DNA from: Conoideocrella luteorostrata
Lineage: Eukaryota; Ascomycota; Sordariomycetes; Hypocreales; Clavicipitaceae
Direction: 5' to 3'
DNA length: 64,000 nt
NCBI GenBank assembly: GCA_032433595.1
Contig: JASWJB010000052.1
Span: forward strand, 109,817 to 173,816
The translations under genes and the position numbers were made by a program. How positions within the stretch are numbered: the stretch's first letter is position 1; the number at the start of each line of letters is the position of its first letter. This document shows, one piece after another, positions 11,801 through 24,664 of the stretch. The notes under the pieces were generated by a model. That model saw only the letters and a program-made list of their open reading frames with translations, ran no database searches and was not told where the DNA came from.

Positions 11801-14278
11801 CCTGGTAAGAAGATCATTTTCGACAGCACATTTCGGTCTCGTCCTTGGAACATTGCTTCCCAGTTAGTCCTTTCTGTACACGGGTGCAGCTCCCCATACG
11901 CTAGAGTGGAGCATTCGCCTTCTTTTCCTAAAGAAGTATAAGGGGCTCTCTCTAAGAATTGATATCAATAATATCTATGTCTGTGTTATATCCAATGTAA
12001 CCCCTTAAATGCAATTTCTCTGCAAGACGTATAATAGAGTGGGTTAACATTCTCTCATTGACTGACCCTTTTTCATGCAACTAGCGCTCTGTTCTCGCGG
12101 TAGCCAAGCCAGACTTGATACACTATGTTAGTATCTGACCTGGTACTATGGACAGGCGATAGTTGCGAGTTATTAGCGCCTGCGATAACAAAGGAAGTGA
12201 GAAATTCTAATTAAATGTAACCAATTTATTTAATATTAATGTAGAAATGCAAACGCCGCTTTTGGAATCAACTCTTAATTATAACCTAAATAGTTTGCTG
12301 AAATAGCTGTGAACACAAGTAACGCATAAATCTAAGCCGGTAGTTTTAGTGGTCTGACTCTAATGCTAATTAACTGCGATAGATTCCCTGAGGAATTAAG
12401 AGCAAGAATGCAGATATAGCTAAAGACTTATATAACCACTCGGTAAATGAAATGTAAACATAGCGTGCTTGATTTAGTATACCACCGCGGGAATATTACC
12501 CCCCCCCCCGAGCTGTCCCCCTCTTGTAACCAGCTGCTAGGACGAGAGAGAGCTGCCGTAGACTCATATTGATCCTGGTGGGATGTAACTCCCGACAAAC
12601 AGCAACACCACAAATATGGATTAGAGCGTTTTCTAGCATATTTTTTAACAGCTCTGAGTAGAGCTACTGGTATAACCTCTTGTTTATTTACCGGAACATA
12701 AGACTGCGCTGGAGGAAGGAACCCTCCGCGAGACCGTTTCAATTAGTAAACTTTAAGTCATATAACATAATATTGCGACTGCGGAGTAGAAGTAACAGTA
12801 TCCCGACCCAAATTCTAAATCTAAAAGCTAAGACATCGTAGAATGCTAGGTACCATTGCTTGCTCTATTTTCGTCGCGATAGCGCCTAATTATCTTGAAC
12901 CTTTATGTTGGTCTTAGCACACTCCTCAAAGCTTGCCCACAGTCTTGTCTCTGACGGCCTCATCTCTAACTGCCTCGTCTCGAGCTGCGACAGCCCATGG
13001 TAGCGCGGTACAGCCATGGCAATCCACTGCGCCCGGCGCTCGATGTAGAGTTAGCCCGGGCTCGGGACAAGAATGCCGGTGCTTTCCTCATTGAGAAGGT
13101 CAACTAGGCCTTAACGTAAACTATCCTCGCTATTAACCGAGGCGCTGCCGGACTAAATTGCCGGGGCCATTGTAGGGGCTCCGTTCAGGCTCTATCCGGA
13201 AGGAGGGGGATAGCTGGTGGAAGGGGGAGAAGAGGAAAACGGGTAGAGGAGAATATTGTTAAAGATTGTGAGGACGAGGTTAGTGGTAACTACTTTAGAC
13301 TTAGTAATACCCTATGCTCGCCGCAAGGCGGGAGCTACAGCCCTAGAGGAGAAGGAAAAAGGAGTCAGCGAAGCAGAAGAGCTAGGAGGAGTTTTTGCCC
13401 ACCCCCCCGCTGTGAGGCATTCCCAGGGTTAGCCCGGAGGATTAAGTCCCGACAACACTGTCCGGTCCAGTGAATGTGGCAATCGTGCTGCCTCGGTAGT
13501 GACTTTTCATTAAGTCTGTGCAGAGACTGCTCAAGCCTAAGGATAAGTCACCGTTATTGGTAGAGGGTGGATTGAGGTAGACGATGGGATTGTTTCAAGA
13601 TTAGTGCAGTATGCTCCGTAGGACATTTAATCCCTATTGCTTAACTAATCAGCGCTCCGAGGTCGGGCCGAAGCCTTGAATTTTAATCCCGCACTGGCCT
13701 AGGTCCTCCGCAATGTTACAACAGCGGCAATGGGCCGTAGATCCCCTTCGCACCAACGTGAGGACACGCCCTGCTAAATTGGAAGTGATGCTGTCTTGAG
13801 GTGCGCCGATGGAGAAAATAATCCTTGCTGCTGAGTATTGTAAATTAGTTAACTTCGGGGGATCATGAATCCGCATTTTCGGGGCATTTGGATAGCGTAG
13901 GCAGCCCGGATGTTGTTATCCTCGGTCGCGCGCTATAAAATGGCGAGACGGGGGGGGGGTTGAAAGGGGGGGTATTTAAGTCAAGGGCTTTGGTCGAGGA
14001 CAGTGGAACTTAACCCGGCTTGAAACTGCCACGCAAAATCGAGGGCAAATAAAGCGCTGCGCCAATAATTGATTATCCCAGTGATCGATATCTGCTATTA
14101 GTGGGCGGGTGGCCAGAGACGCCGTTCGAGGCGAGTTCTATGTCTTTGTGTATATATATGTGCGCTAGGTCGGATATTGTATTTATGTTTATCGTTGCCT
14201 GCTCATTTTAGACAGCTCTCGTTTGTTTAAATTTCTCGTCAATAGTTGTAGCCAACAAAATTACGCCCTCGTAGCGCT
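11801..14278. other. Decayed gene-poor DNA upstream of the P450 gene
   Basis: No intact gene. Both strands are stop-rich. Scraps at 12950-13200 (plus) read like degenerate mobile-element protein (ARDKNAGAFLIEKVN, then AINRGAAG), but too little is left to name a family. Poly-C at 12500 and poly-G near 13950 are simple runs. The last 150 bases carry a TATATATATG stretch near 14150-14160, about 120 bases before the P450 start, and may be its promoter. Confidence 0.45.
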
Positions 14279-15982
14279 ATGGCTGTATTATTTCAGTTTG
14301 CTGAACTGCTGGTTCTAACCACGGCAAGCTTGGGATCGTTGGTAATTCTCTGCCTGGTGTCGGAATACTTTCTGGCTTCACCGTACCCTCCCCAAATACC
14401 TCTTATCCGTGAACCTGAAGGAGCAAGGAGCTTCAGCATCCGTACGAGGCTAGCTTTCTACACGGATTGTCAGACCATGTTTCGTGAAGCCTATGAGAAT
14501 GTGAGTACGGCCTCCACTGCGCAACCGTCAGCTAAATAGCTTCGCTCACTTGGACTTAGTATTTAAAACGGGGCAGTCCTATTGTGATCCCCGGCCTCGG
14601 CCTCCGTCACGAGGTTCTCATGCCCTCGCGGTACATGCCATGGGTTTTGAGTCAACGTGAGAGCGAGCTAAGTTCCGCTCAAGCGTTTGTTGAAATTGAT
14701 CAGGTCCGCTGGGTGCTAGGGGACAACCGCTATGTGGCAGACCCATGGCATGGCACCCTCGTCAGAACGGATATGAGCCATGATTTGGAGAACATCTGTG
14801 CAGCATTGAACGATGAACTCCAGATGGCATTTGACGAATATTTCAGCGCTGACTCGGATAGCTGGAAAGACATTGACCTTCTGAACACGGTTCGTTGGAT
14901 AGTGGCTCGGGCAGCCAGTCGGTTTACGATTGGTCTCCCACTCTGTACGACAGGCTCCTGCTCAATCATGCTATAAACCAAGCTAATCAATTGTAGGCCG
15001 AAATAAGGAATACCTGAGATTGTCGCTGGAAACTGTTGACGGCCTAATTCTCAACGCAGGTGCAACTGGCGGCGCGCCGAGGATCCTGCAGCCGTTGGTT
15101 GGCGCCGTTGTGAATTGGAATGTCCGCAGAAAGATTAAAAGAATGAAGAGGCTTTTATCGCCAATTTGGGGAGAACGCATTGTCGCGTTGCAGAATAAAC
15201 GCGATAATAAGGAACCACAGGATTACTTCCAGATGATGGCTCGCTACGCGCTAGAACACCGACCCAATGAGTTTGTGGACCTTGACGCTATGACGCGGCG
15301 TTTAATTGCAGCTAATTTTGGCTCTATGCATCAAACGAGCATCCAGGTAACTAATATGCTTCTGAATATTGTGGGATCCGACCACGAGTACAACACAATC
15401 GCGGCCCTCCGGAAGGAGTCTCGCGAGCTGGTTAAAAATGGTGCAAATACCAAATGGACTAAGTCCGATATTGCCAAGATGATCAAATCAGACAGCGTTG
15501 CTCGTGAAACATTGCGTCTACATTCATTCGGGGGTCGTGCCGTCCAACGCAAGGTTATGTCTGACAGCTGCGCTACACCAGACGGCTACCATCTCCCAAA
15601 GGGCACCATTATCTCGTTCTTGGGCCAGCCAGCACAAACAGATAGCAACCTGCTAGACAACGCTTTGAAATATGATCCCTTTCGCTTCTCTCGGCTCAGG
15701 GAGGACACCACAAAGAAACAAAAAAAATTGAATTTCGTCACAACTGGACCTGAGTATTTGTCTTTTGGGCACGGAAGACACGCATGTCCCGGCCGCTTCC
15801 TCGTTGATTTTGAGTTAAAGATGATTATTTCTCATGTTTTAGGCCGCTATGATCTGGATTTCCCACCTGAATATGAGAAAAGTCGCCCCCCGAATTACTG
15901 GCTCGCGGAAGTAGTGTTCCCACCCAAAGATGTGAGAATCAGAGTTAGGAAAAGACCAGAGAGTGAAAGTGTCCTAAACTAG
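14279..15982 (+). CDS. Cytochrome P450 monooxygenase
   Basis: Three exons, 14279-14500, 14560-14944 and 14997-15982, giving 530 residues; introns of 59 bases (GTGAGT..TTAG) and 52 bases (GTACGA..GTAG) keep frame. An N-terminal hydrophobic segment (about residues 8-30) would anchor it in the endoplasmic reticulum. The I-helix region reads NFGSMHQTS, the ExxR motif is ETLR, and the haem loop is FGHGRHACPG with the cysteine ligand, so all core motifs are present. The I-helix wording and the unusual PERF region resemble fungal P450s that oxidise terpenoid or indole-diterpene products; the substrate cannot be deduced. Its only recognisable neighbour is a ruined dehydrogenase on the other strand, suggesting the remnant of a metabolite locus. 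Confidence 0.9.
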
Positions 15983-16430
15983 GCCAATTAGCACCCTTAT
16001 TTAGTCATTTATTTTGCCTAGAGGAAGACGCTCTTTCCCCTCTGGAGCCAGCAGGCCAATGGCAGACGCAGATTCATAGAGGTTTTAGGCCATGACCTAA
16101 CCCATGCTGCATTATTTTGCTTGGCCCTGTTTTTATCGGATCATTATCGTGCATAGCAGAAGTTATAAGATACACAAAGACGCCATGTAGCAGCCTAAAT
16201 ACATTTAAATTCCCAAGATTTCAGGATTCGCGTGTCACCGTCCGCGCTGCTAAATTAATAAACCTAGGGATCTTACCACTAGCCATGCTCACTTAAACTA
16301 GCCTTTGGCGTCTGATCCACAGACCAGTGCCTAAGAAATACCACACGACTAGACGGGGACTCGTTCGAGAGTCAAGACCCGTTAAAAAGCGCTTAAGGCG
16401 AGAGACGCTACACCGCTAACCACCAAGGTG
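15983..16430. other. P450 3' flank, no gene seen
   Basis: About 450 bases with stops in all frames. It probably includes the P450 3' untranslated region; otherwise nothing is recognised. Confidence 0.5.
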
Positions 16431-16435
16431 TGTCT

Positions 16436-17260
16436 ATTAATATAATTCGAGGCCAAGGACGCGAGAAATGCCACCGCGTCCGCAACCTCGCCGAGCCCGA
16501 ATAACCTTCCCATTCGTAAATCGCTGATTATAGATTTCTTCACCTCGGGAGATGCCTCGAGGAACTAGTCTATTATTGGATCCGAAACGAACGAGGGGGC
16601 AATAGCATTAAACCGATTGCCCCTCGCTGTATTCCCTAGGGCCGCTGTTTGGACTATCCCTTTAACTACGCGCTCAATACAAATATAATAGCTAATTCCT
16701 GTGAAAACGTCACCTGAAGCTAGTGACAATTATACCTCTAGTTGGAAGTCTATTAGGAGGACTAGGCGAGACCGTACTAACAGGACTTGTTTGTCTATAA
16801 CTTATAGCGCCGCTCGGGTTAATTTAAAACACCAAAGTCATGTACCCCGTTGCGGCTACGCTAGTTAGCTGGAATTTCTCGCGGATAGGCATTTAGCTCG
16901 CGGCGAGGAGCTATACTTCTTAACTTAGCATAACTATATCCGTTATAGATTGGCGGGGGATAGTTAGTAGCGACTGGATAGAGATAAGAAGCAATTATAC
17001 TAGTGGTATTAACTAGTATATTAAGATAACCGTGAGACGCTAGAACTAAAGATACTAGCCTGTTAACGCTAGCCTCATCCCGGATGGTATTACTATAAAT
17101 AAGCGCTTTAACGCGGCTAGTATTATTTAAGCGCTTTACACCCCGATATAAAGCAACTGTCCGCTTAGCACTGTTAAGGTTTAAGTCTGCGCACACTACT
17201 ATAGTCGCTGGGCGTTAGCTAAGGCGGCCGCTTAGTATTACAGGAATATTAGTCTCGCCT
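16436..17260 (-). pseudogene. Decayed short-chain dehydrogenase/reductase
   Basis: Read on the minus strand, family landmarks appear in order: IVVCADLNL near 17190-17170 (the beta2 strand with Asp that follows the cofactor-binding turn), RDEASVNRLV then ILVNTTSI near 17060-16990 (degenerate NNAG motif), NRFNAIAPSFVSDP near 16620-16580 and GRLFGLGEVADAVAFLAS near 16515-16460. These match classical SDR enzymes. The catalytic SYxxxK segment is barely readable (YNGYSYAK), and in-frame stops occur near 16570 and 17220. TA dinucleotides are enriched, as after repeat-induced point mutation. Once probably an NAD(P)-dependent oxidoreductase of about 260 residues; not functional now. Confidence 0.75.
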
Positions 17261-17298
17261 CGTCGGGGCTAAATTTCAGGTAAGTACGGGGGGCTAAG

Positions 17299-17796
17299 CT
17301 AGTGACTTCGAAGAGAAAGCATACTAGTATATACAACAAGGGCAACGCTATAAAAGTCTATAGTAAACAAGAAGTCGCGGCTTTGTCCTTTACTATATTT
17401 TTTAGAGGCAGCGTAATTGGACCGTAAAATTGTTGTAAGACGCACACGCTGCGAGTTCTCTAAGTCAAAAGCTGAAATTGTTCCCACGCAGCTAGCGCTA
17501 ACGACGCAGATATCTAACATGTCCTCGACCTTTAGGAGACAGTTGTTGCGATGAGAATTGCTTCTGTCAGGAGTTTCCTGTGGATTTAAGAGGCACAAGA
17601 CATAATTAATTTCTTCTGTTTCTTCTATTTTCTCTATTTCAAATTGCTCTATAAACCTGTCGCGAGGAGAATTGCTTCCGTCGGGAAGATCACTGCCATA
17701 GATAGTTAGCTTAGTGAGGGGATTCTCGTAAAGATGCCTGTGCAGCTGAACGCTTGATGCCAGCTGCAGGAGGTTTTCGGCTGTGATGGACAACAC
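17299..17796 (-). other. Unidentified open frame of 165 codons
   Basis: An open minus-strand frame next to the ruined dehydrogenase. The protein text is acidic to neutral with two similar segments (DLPDGSNSPRDRF and ETPDRSNSHRNNC) and matches no family I recognise. There is no clear promoter or intron. It may be part of another decayed gene, possibly a regulator of the lost dehydrogenase/P450 locus, but that is only a guess. Confidence 0.25.
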
Positions 17797-19492
17797 GAAT
17801 TCGGATGGTTCCGATGATTCCGGAAGAATCTAACAGACATGATGAGGCCGGATTCTAGCTATGGGTAGGAAGGAATTCCAGGCCAATTTGGAAGAAATCA
17901 TCTTCATTAACATTAGTTGAGTTAAGTTGTTCCTGGCAGTGTTAACCGTACATGGCCACTTAGTTATTAATGTAGTGTCGTTCCCTTTTAAAGGGACATG
18001 CTAGTAGATGTTTCTAGACACTTTGGCTCGTCTGACTCTTTATATATCCTTCTTTTTTGCCAGGCAAGCGTTGCTCCATGCGATGTGATTATCTTCGCAA
18101 ACTGCACACTGAGGGTTAAACCCTCCATGTCTTTTTTGCAGCCTTTCAAGGTGCCATGATAGGAAAAAAATATCATGGGAGGATTCTGAGACGCGTGGAT
18201 TATTCCATTCGATCTAGAAAGTGTTCCGTTGCTGCAGAATGTTAAGTTGCGCACACTATCACTTATTAACGGCATCGCTGAGCTACCTAACACTTAGATT
18301 TCTAGACGAAGTGAGCAGCTACGGATGTCTGATAAGTGGAATTGTCCTTGTATTCTAGCTAATTGAAGAGGAATTACACCTCTTCTTATAGATGAATCCT
18401 GGCTAGTCTAGCTAGTCATTGAATTTGTCATCGTCGGAGGCATCGTTTCGCAAGCGTTAGAGACGGTGTTTCGGGGCTCTTTGAGACGTCGCACAACAGT
18501 ATCCCTGGTTCCGGGGACATTTGTGGAACTCCTTGGCTTAGAAAAGTTTATATGTACACTTGCTACGTGAATGCCAAATGTTAAATTCTACTGTACGTTT
18601 TAGAAGTTAGGCGCATTTTTGTTGCTAAATGAACCTTATTTGTCACATACACCGCTCGTCTTATATGTGGTCAGTATCGGAAAAGCTACTTCGTGAATGT
18701 TAATGTTTTTAAAACATGATTATTTACTAACTCTGCCTGCCGCAAATCTCATCGCAGTCTTCCATTGCGTTCACAGAAATTCGTGCCTTACTCGTATGTA
18801 TAGGATGCCACTGGGCCTATTAAACACCCAAGTTCATGCATGGGCAGTTAATCTGGCACTAGTAGTATAAGGGCGACAATCCCTTGACCAATGGTGTGGG
18901 GTACTGTTTCGCAACCCCTTACTAAGCGCTAAACCTCGAGTCATGCCAAAGGATATGTATCCCGTTTTGCTGAATGCGAAGGATGCGGCAGAACTCACCA
19001 CAATAACTTTCCTTTCTTATTTTGAGTATTTTTTGCCACTCAAGAATGCCGCAATTAGACGTTTCATCGCAGATTTCCCTTTAACTTTCTAGAAGGGCAA
19101 ATCCATCGAGCTTTAGTTGCCACATGGACCCTCACGCCTCAACCCCCACCCATCTCCTGCCCTCCAATTAAAATAAGTTAATTAAACTCAAAAGACTACT
19201 GGCGTGACTTGCATCAACAAAATCAGCTATCATGCACAAGCTAGAAAAGGGGGAACGGCTTGGGAAACCCATTACCGCGCTAGCCAACAGCTCCCGTCCA
19301 CAGCCGCTTTTGTCACATATTACGTTTAACTGAAAAAAATCGTAAATATTCGAAACAAAAGTAAAAAATTACAGATTGCTTTCTGTGTGCACATAAGGAC
19401 TATATCTTGGTCGGTAAAAGCCTTTAAGAAATTCTTTATATGATTTGCACCGAAATTGACACATCTTACTATGTCGCGGGAACATTTCAGGA
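17797..19492. other. No gene seen
   Basis: About 1.7 kb with scattered short frames (for example 17988-18293 minus, 101 codons, no family likeness). The last few hundred bases must contain the promoter of the mannosyltransferase gene. Confidence 0.45.
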
Positions 19493-21449
19493 ATGGTGAT
19501 CTGTCTTTCAATAAAATCAAAGGTTATGGCTCTATATAACACCATCAGATCACGCTTTGGCCTCCCCAAGGAAGGTCGCTTGTTGCCTGGCTTGCCATAT
19601 TCCAATCGTTCCAAATGTTCACCGCGGCTGTGTAGGAGGGCTACAATGTTTGTTATTCTTACCTTGATTATTTTCATGTTCATCAAACGTACAGTACATC
19701 TTAACCTACGCCTTTTGTTACAGCCCCTAAGTCCCGCGGGAAATTCCGGTGCAGGGTTTGAGAATGACATCGAGTTCGTTGAGCAAAAGACTACTCATAC
19801 GACTCTATTGGCGAGCATCGAGAAAAAAGCGCAGTCCCCATGGACTTTTCCAAGGGATTCTGGCCAAAGTCGATTGTCAATTCCATACACTAATTTTCCA
19901 GAGCGCCCAAAACTGGAAGATGCCTTCGCTCGTATTGCCGCACTTCTTCCTGGCGAATTAGAAACTCGGGAACTTCTTAAATATATAAAGGGAACTGGTG
20001 CGGAAAAACTTCATGAGATTGGGTTGCGAACAAGAGAGTATGGAAAATTGCTCTCTGCATGGGAAGACTTACACTCAGCTGTGGTTAGAGGTAAAGACGA
20101 TTCTTTTGTCCGCGATGATATAATTCAGTACCTTCAACACCATCAGCTGGCTTCATCCACCACTCCCGAGAATCATCATGAACTAGCCGTGAGAGTTCAA
20201 AATTTCGAGGCCTACAAATCTCTACTATCCAAGCTTGAACATCTATTATTTCCTTGGACGGCTCCTTATTTCGCTGGCAATATGGCTCTTCATTACCACT
20301 TCAAGCACGGTGGCCGGGGGATAGTTTTGACCGCAAACAGTAGACAAGCTCAGTATCTTCAGACATCCATTCCAACTATTCGAAAGCTTGGCTGTACTCT
20401 TCCTATTGAGATCATGTATTTGGGTGATTCTGATCTAGGTGACGACTATCGAACAGACCTGGAAGCACTTGATGGAGTTATCACTCGCGATGTTGAAAGC
20501 ATGGTGAATGACGAAGGGTGGGAGCTGGCGGGATGGGCTGTTAAGCCTTTCGCCATTCTCTTTTCCAGCTTCAGAGAGGTCATCTTTATTGATGCCGATA
20601 GTCTATTTTTTCAAAACCCAGCAATACTATTCGACGACCATAATTATCAAAAAACAGGTGCCCTTTTCTTCAAGGATCGATCAATGCATCCAGCTTCAAA
20701 GAAAAAATGGCTTCAGAGGGTTTTACCAAAGCCAATATCGGCTCAAGCGAGAAAAACCCCATTTTGGACAGGAGAGAGCAGCCACGTACAAGAATCCGGA
20801 GTAATTGTGGTTGATAAGTGGCGTCACTTTATTGCCTTACTAATGGTGGCGAGAATGAATGGTCCGGAAAGAGATGGCAACAAAGCAAAAGGTATAATTG
20901 GTGTGTATGACATGGTCTATGGTAAGAATCACGAATCTTTGATCCCACAATATTTCGTTCGACTAATAAATCGAAGGTGACAAAGAAACCTTTTGGCTCG
21001 GATGGGAGCTAGTGGGTGATTCAGATTATGCGTTCCACCAAGGAGAAGTTGGAGCAATGGGCGTGCTCCGAACACCTCCAATTAAAGATAAGGAGGGAAT
21101 GAAGGTTGAAAATAGCCCACAAAGCAACACATCAAAAGAGAGTAAAAATCTAGACTTACTTCTCCTGTGCTCCCCTCAACTTCTGCACCTAGACTTGCAT
21201 GGCCGGCCACTATGGTTCAATGGTTGGCTTGTGGATGATAAGTTTATAGACAGACAATATCAAACATTCAGCAAGTTTGAACACTTTCTAATTCAGCCGT
21301 CAAACGCCAAAGACGCTTGGGAAATAGAGAGCCATAACAACGCCTGTTTGACCGCGGATAGTAGCTTCAAACAACAATTTACGTCAGATGAGAAGGAAAT
21401 ATTGGGAATGATGACAGCAAAAGCATTATCGCTAGGAACTGCAACATAA
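19493..21449 (+). CDS. MNN1-family alpha-1,3-mannosyltransferase
   Basis: Two exons, 19493-20921 and 20977-21449, joined over a 55-base intron (GTAAGA, branch ACTAAT, AAG); 633 residues. This is a type II Golgi protein: a short basic N-terminus, a membrane anchor at about 52-65 (MFVILTLIIFMFI), then a lumenal catalytic part. Family landmarks are GIVLTANSRQAQYL (276-289), LPIEIMYLGDSDL (303-315), the metal-binding DXD as FIDADSLFF (DAD at 367-369), and QESGVIVVDK. It should add alpha-1,3-mannose to protein glycans using GDP-mannose (glycosyltransferase family 71). A second Met at codon 12 is an alternative start. The gene appears intact. Confidence 0.9.
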
Positions 21450-21732
21450 CCTCCAAAGCTGTATCTTGAATCCAAGTCGTGCTGCACCTGGCGGAAATAA
21501 GCCTGTGGCTAACTTGTGTGTTCAGGCCACGTATGTATACCCAAGCAAGCGTACATACATGCGTAGAGCTTCTACTGCCACTCTGGCCTTTTGATTGCAT
21601 AGATGACAGTTTTTAGCAAGCTAAAACTAAAAAAAAAGAGAGAGAATAAGCAAAAAAGGGTTCACGACCTGGAACGTCGAACGTATCTAGGAAATATTTA
21701 CATACTCCTTCAGTATATAGCACAGCTAATAG
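21450..21732. other. Mannosyltransferase 3' flank
   Basis: Short spacer with no gene. It ends in AATAG, which may be the relic of a 3' splice site before the broken gene that follows. Confidence 0.4.
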
Positions 21733-24018
21733 CCAAGTGGCCTTGGGTTCAAGTCCGGTTCAGACCTTGCCAATGCTCGCGCCGTCGACGGTACACCAGT
21801 CTTTAACGACACTGAACGGCAAGAATGCAGTGATGGTTTCGCGGCTAGTGGTGAGCTGTTGCAACAAGTGCCCACCATGATTACCACTCTGGATAGTGAC
21901 GTGAAAGCGTTCGTCGGAGACGTAGCGGCCCCGACTGCGCAGACATCAGCGCCACCAGACTGGATCTCCAGTGCGTTGAAGACGGCAACGTCATTTCTTG
22001 GTGACGCCCTTGAGTACGCACGAAACGTGGTCAAGTCAGCCCTCAAGTTCGTTACAAAGTAGTCGGCAAGGTGATCAAGTTCGCCTTCACCATCGCCGGC
22101 AAAGTCTTCTCCTTCGTCGTCGACACGCTTAACAGTTTCTTCCCCGCTTTCACCAGTTTCCTCCGACATGCCATCAAGGCCGGTATGCAGAAATTGATGA
22201 AGCTCCTAGGATACCGGTTCGACGTGACCAGGATCAAGCAAACACAGGAGGTCCTTATTGCGGCGTTCAACGCTTCCAAGTCGAAGACAAACATGTTCAT
22301 GAAGATGAACAAGGGAGCGATCCGTGCGGGCTTTGATCTTGCTCGTGGCACCCTTCACGATTACATCCGCGACAACAGACCAGCACCAAAGGCGGAGCCA
22401 GGGGGCAAGTCTATCCTCGGCTGGCTTTTCGATAATCCCATCATCAAATTCTTGATGCGTTTCAATCCATTCTCAATCATGGTCGAGGCAGCCAGTGAAG
22501 CGGCTCGGGAAGAATTCGGCGAAAGCTTTCGCTTCCCAGACTTTTCCGCAATCGTGAACATATTCACAAAGGCTCTCCCAGCGGGACTCGAGGACCAAAT
22601 GCTCAACATCATGCGACTACTGGATTCCGTTCAGGTTCGATTTGCGAGCTTCAAGAATGACGCAAAGACGGCATTAAATGAGTTACGGGGATTATTGGGT
22701 GATATCTTCTGGACTTTGTTCGACGCGATCCAGTGCTTCATCCTTACCCTGTAGGAGGTTCTCACGCTTGTGTTCGAACAACTTTTCGAGCTTCTTGGTG
22801 GTGTGTGGAAGATCCCAGGCGTGACCTTGGTCTTTGAGCACCTCACTGGGCAGGAATTTTCCATGCTCAAAATGGTCTCCTTCGTCATTGCTGGGTTACT
22901 CAACATATTCCTCGGAAATGAGTCTACCCTCCCCTTCGAGGTGCTCGGTCGCCTAGACGTGGCTATCAATCGCATCAAGGACGAAGACTTGGATATGAGG
23001 CGGGTGTTCAAGGAGGCGCTTGGCATTCTATCGCGTGGGGAGTATGCACCGCACCAAAGTATTAACATGTACGCAATGCAGCAGAGACCTTCGGCCAACC
23101 TCGAGACGACGAAGTCTGCCGCCCTCGGTACGTTTGGTGCAAAATCAAACGGTATGTCGAATTCGAATGCCAAAGCCAGCGACCATAAGCGAAAGGAGCC
23201 TGGGGGAAAGACTTCTCGAGATACAGCTAATTACAAGGTACTATTCCTTTCTGGCCCCCTATGTGATGAGGAGAACTTTACTGATATCTGGATAGCGTGC
23301 GAAAGCAGAGTATCACGGGGTCAAGCAGTCCCTTGCTACTGGAGTAGGTATTTTTCGGGCCATTGCCGCCATAGCAGAGGTTCCGCTAGCATTCACAAAT
23401 GCCGTGCCTGGGCAAGTCGGAGCCCATGGCGTTGAGGCGATGTGCGCCGGCGTAGATGCGGCTTTACCTCCCTTGTGGCATGCGCTCGAATCGTCGATTT
23501 CGGGCACTGATGGTACATCCGAGGCGAAGACGAGGACTTTAACGAAGAGCTCAACGAAGACATCATGCTCCATGTAAGTCTACCACATTCAAGATCTCGT
23601 CGATCTCCAATGCACAAGTCGAGTTCGTAGCTCACACCATTTATAGCTTTCCGGACACCTCGTCAGCATGGTGGGAAGCATTGGTTCTGCCGCCTGCATG
23701 ATCAAGGCTCTCAAGGAGACAGGATCAGCCAGAATAGCATGGAACACCAAAGGCAACGTGCTACTCAACGTCGTCTGCGGCATTGACATCGTGACGTTGC
23801 ACCTGATAGCGGAATGGCATGAGGACGGCAAGCAAGCTAGCAGTCTGCGGGTGGCGGATTGGACGGAACTGATTGCCTGTGTCCTTGGAGCGACTACAGT
23901 CGGAGCGTCATGGGCAGCACACATGGCTGAAGGGCCACCTAAGGAGGCTTTGGCCGCTGGTGCTGCGGGGAGCACTCCTCGATGCCATCTTTTCCGTTGT
24001 CTCGCTGGTCATCAGTAG
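21733..24018 (+). pseudogene. Broken gene for a helix-rich protein, 5' end missing
   Basis: A continuous coding signal begins at about 21736 (GLGFKSGSDLANARAVDG) directly behind stop codons, so the 5' part is lost. It runs through amphipathic helices (SALKTATSFLGDALEYARN, KVFSFVVDTLNSFFPAFTS, NIFTKALPAGLEDQMLNIM). A one-base deletion near 22050 shifts frame (ORF to 22062, then 22071 onward), and TAG at 22752-22754 interrupts ILTL-EVLTLVFEQL, probably CAG to TAG. Downstream coding resumes after intron-like segments (GTACTA at about 23238; GTAAGT at about 23574 to TATAG at about 23646) and ends with hydrophobic helices near 24000. It resembles the helical C-terminal part of large fungal proteins of unknown function; I cannot name a family. 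Low damage suggests recent loss. Confidence 0.6.
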
Positions 24019-24229
24019 GTACCTCCTATCGAATTTCTGTTTTGACGTTTGTGTGAAGTTGACAGCTTGTCTCTAGCCGTTACAAACGCCAGTGCTAGTT
24101 CTGGGGAGCATCATGGTTGATTGTGATCCCTTTTCACTGGTTTCAATCAGCTGTAGGATGAACAAAACTGAATCCAAACGCTGTTTATAGGAAGTTATAG
24201 TAGTTGGTGGATTACTCGAAGCATAAGCC

Positions 24230-24447
24230 TCCTAGGGGAAGCAGAAACTGCATCCACGAGAAAGAAAAAGAGTGAGAATAGCACTATGACTGCTAATACA
24301 ACAGCCCCTTATCACTTTTGACCCTTTTACCCCCCTCTGCAAAAGCAGACGTGCGAGATCGTGATGGCCCTGACGTCTGAGTCTTGCCAGATCCATCAAC
24401 GAACCCGTTTTATCACCAGACACGTTAACGTATGCACCCAAGTCCAA
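24230..24447 (-). pseudogene. Ankyrin repeat scrap
   Basis: About 45 codons read as the end of an ankyrin array (LGAYVNVSGDKTGSLMDLA, then GHHDLARLLLQRGVK). No partner exons are seen nearby, and an LTR lies 220 bases away. It is probably a remnant of a transposon-disrupted ankyrin gene. Confidence 0.45.
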
Positions 24448-24664
24448 TTAGAATCTTCATGCACATGGTCACCTATGTGATGACACTTGACCTTAACACC
24501 TTGCATCTCATAGTCGCTACTCAAAATCTGGTACGTAGTGTTGGCAAAACACTACGTAAGAAACTTCTCTATATTCATCCACTGGGTTAATGCTCAATCT
24601 ACATTGCCCTGGGGCTAGCTTGCCACTTGCTTATAATCAATAATAAGGCCCTGCAGAGCGGTTT

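Noticed and set aside
21733..21765. tRNA-like A box (TAGCCAAGTGGCC) followed by B box (GGTTCAAGTCC)
   Set aside because: Only three bases separate them, no cloverleaf can form, and the DNA reads as protein in frame with the broken gene.
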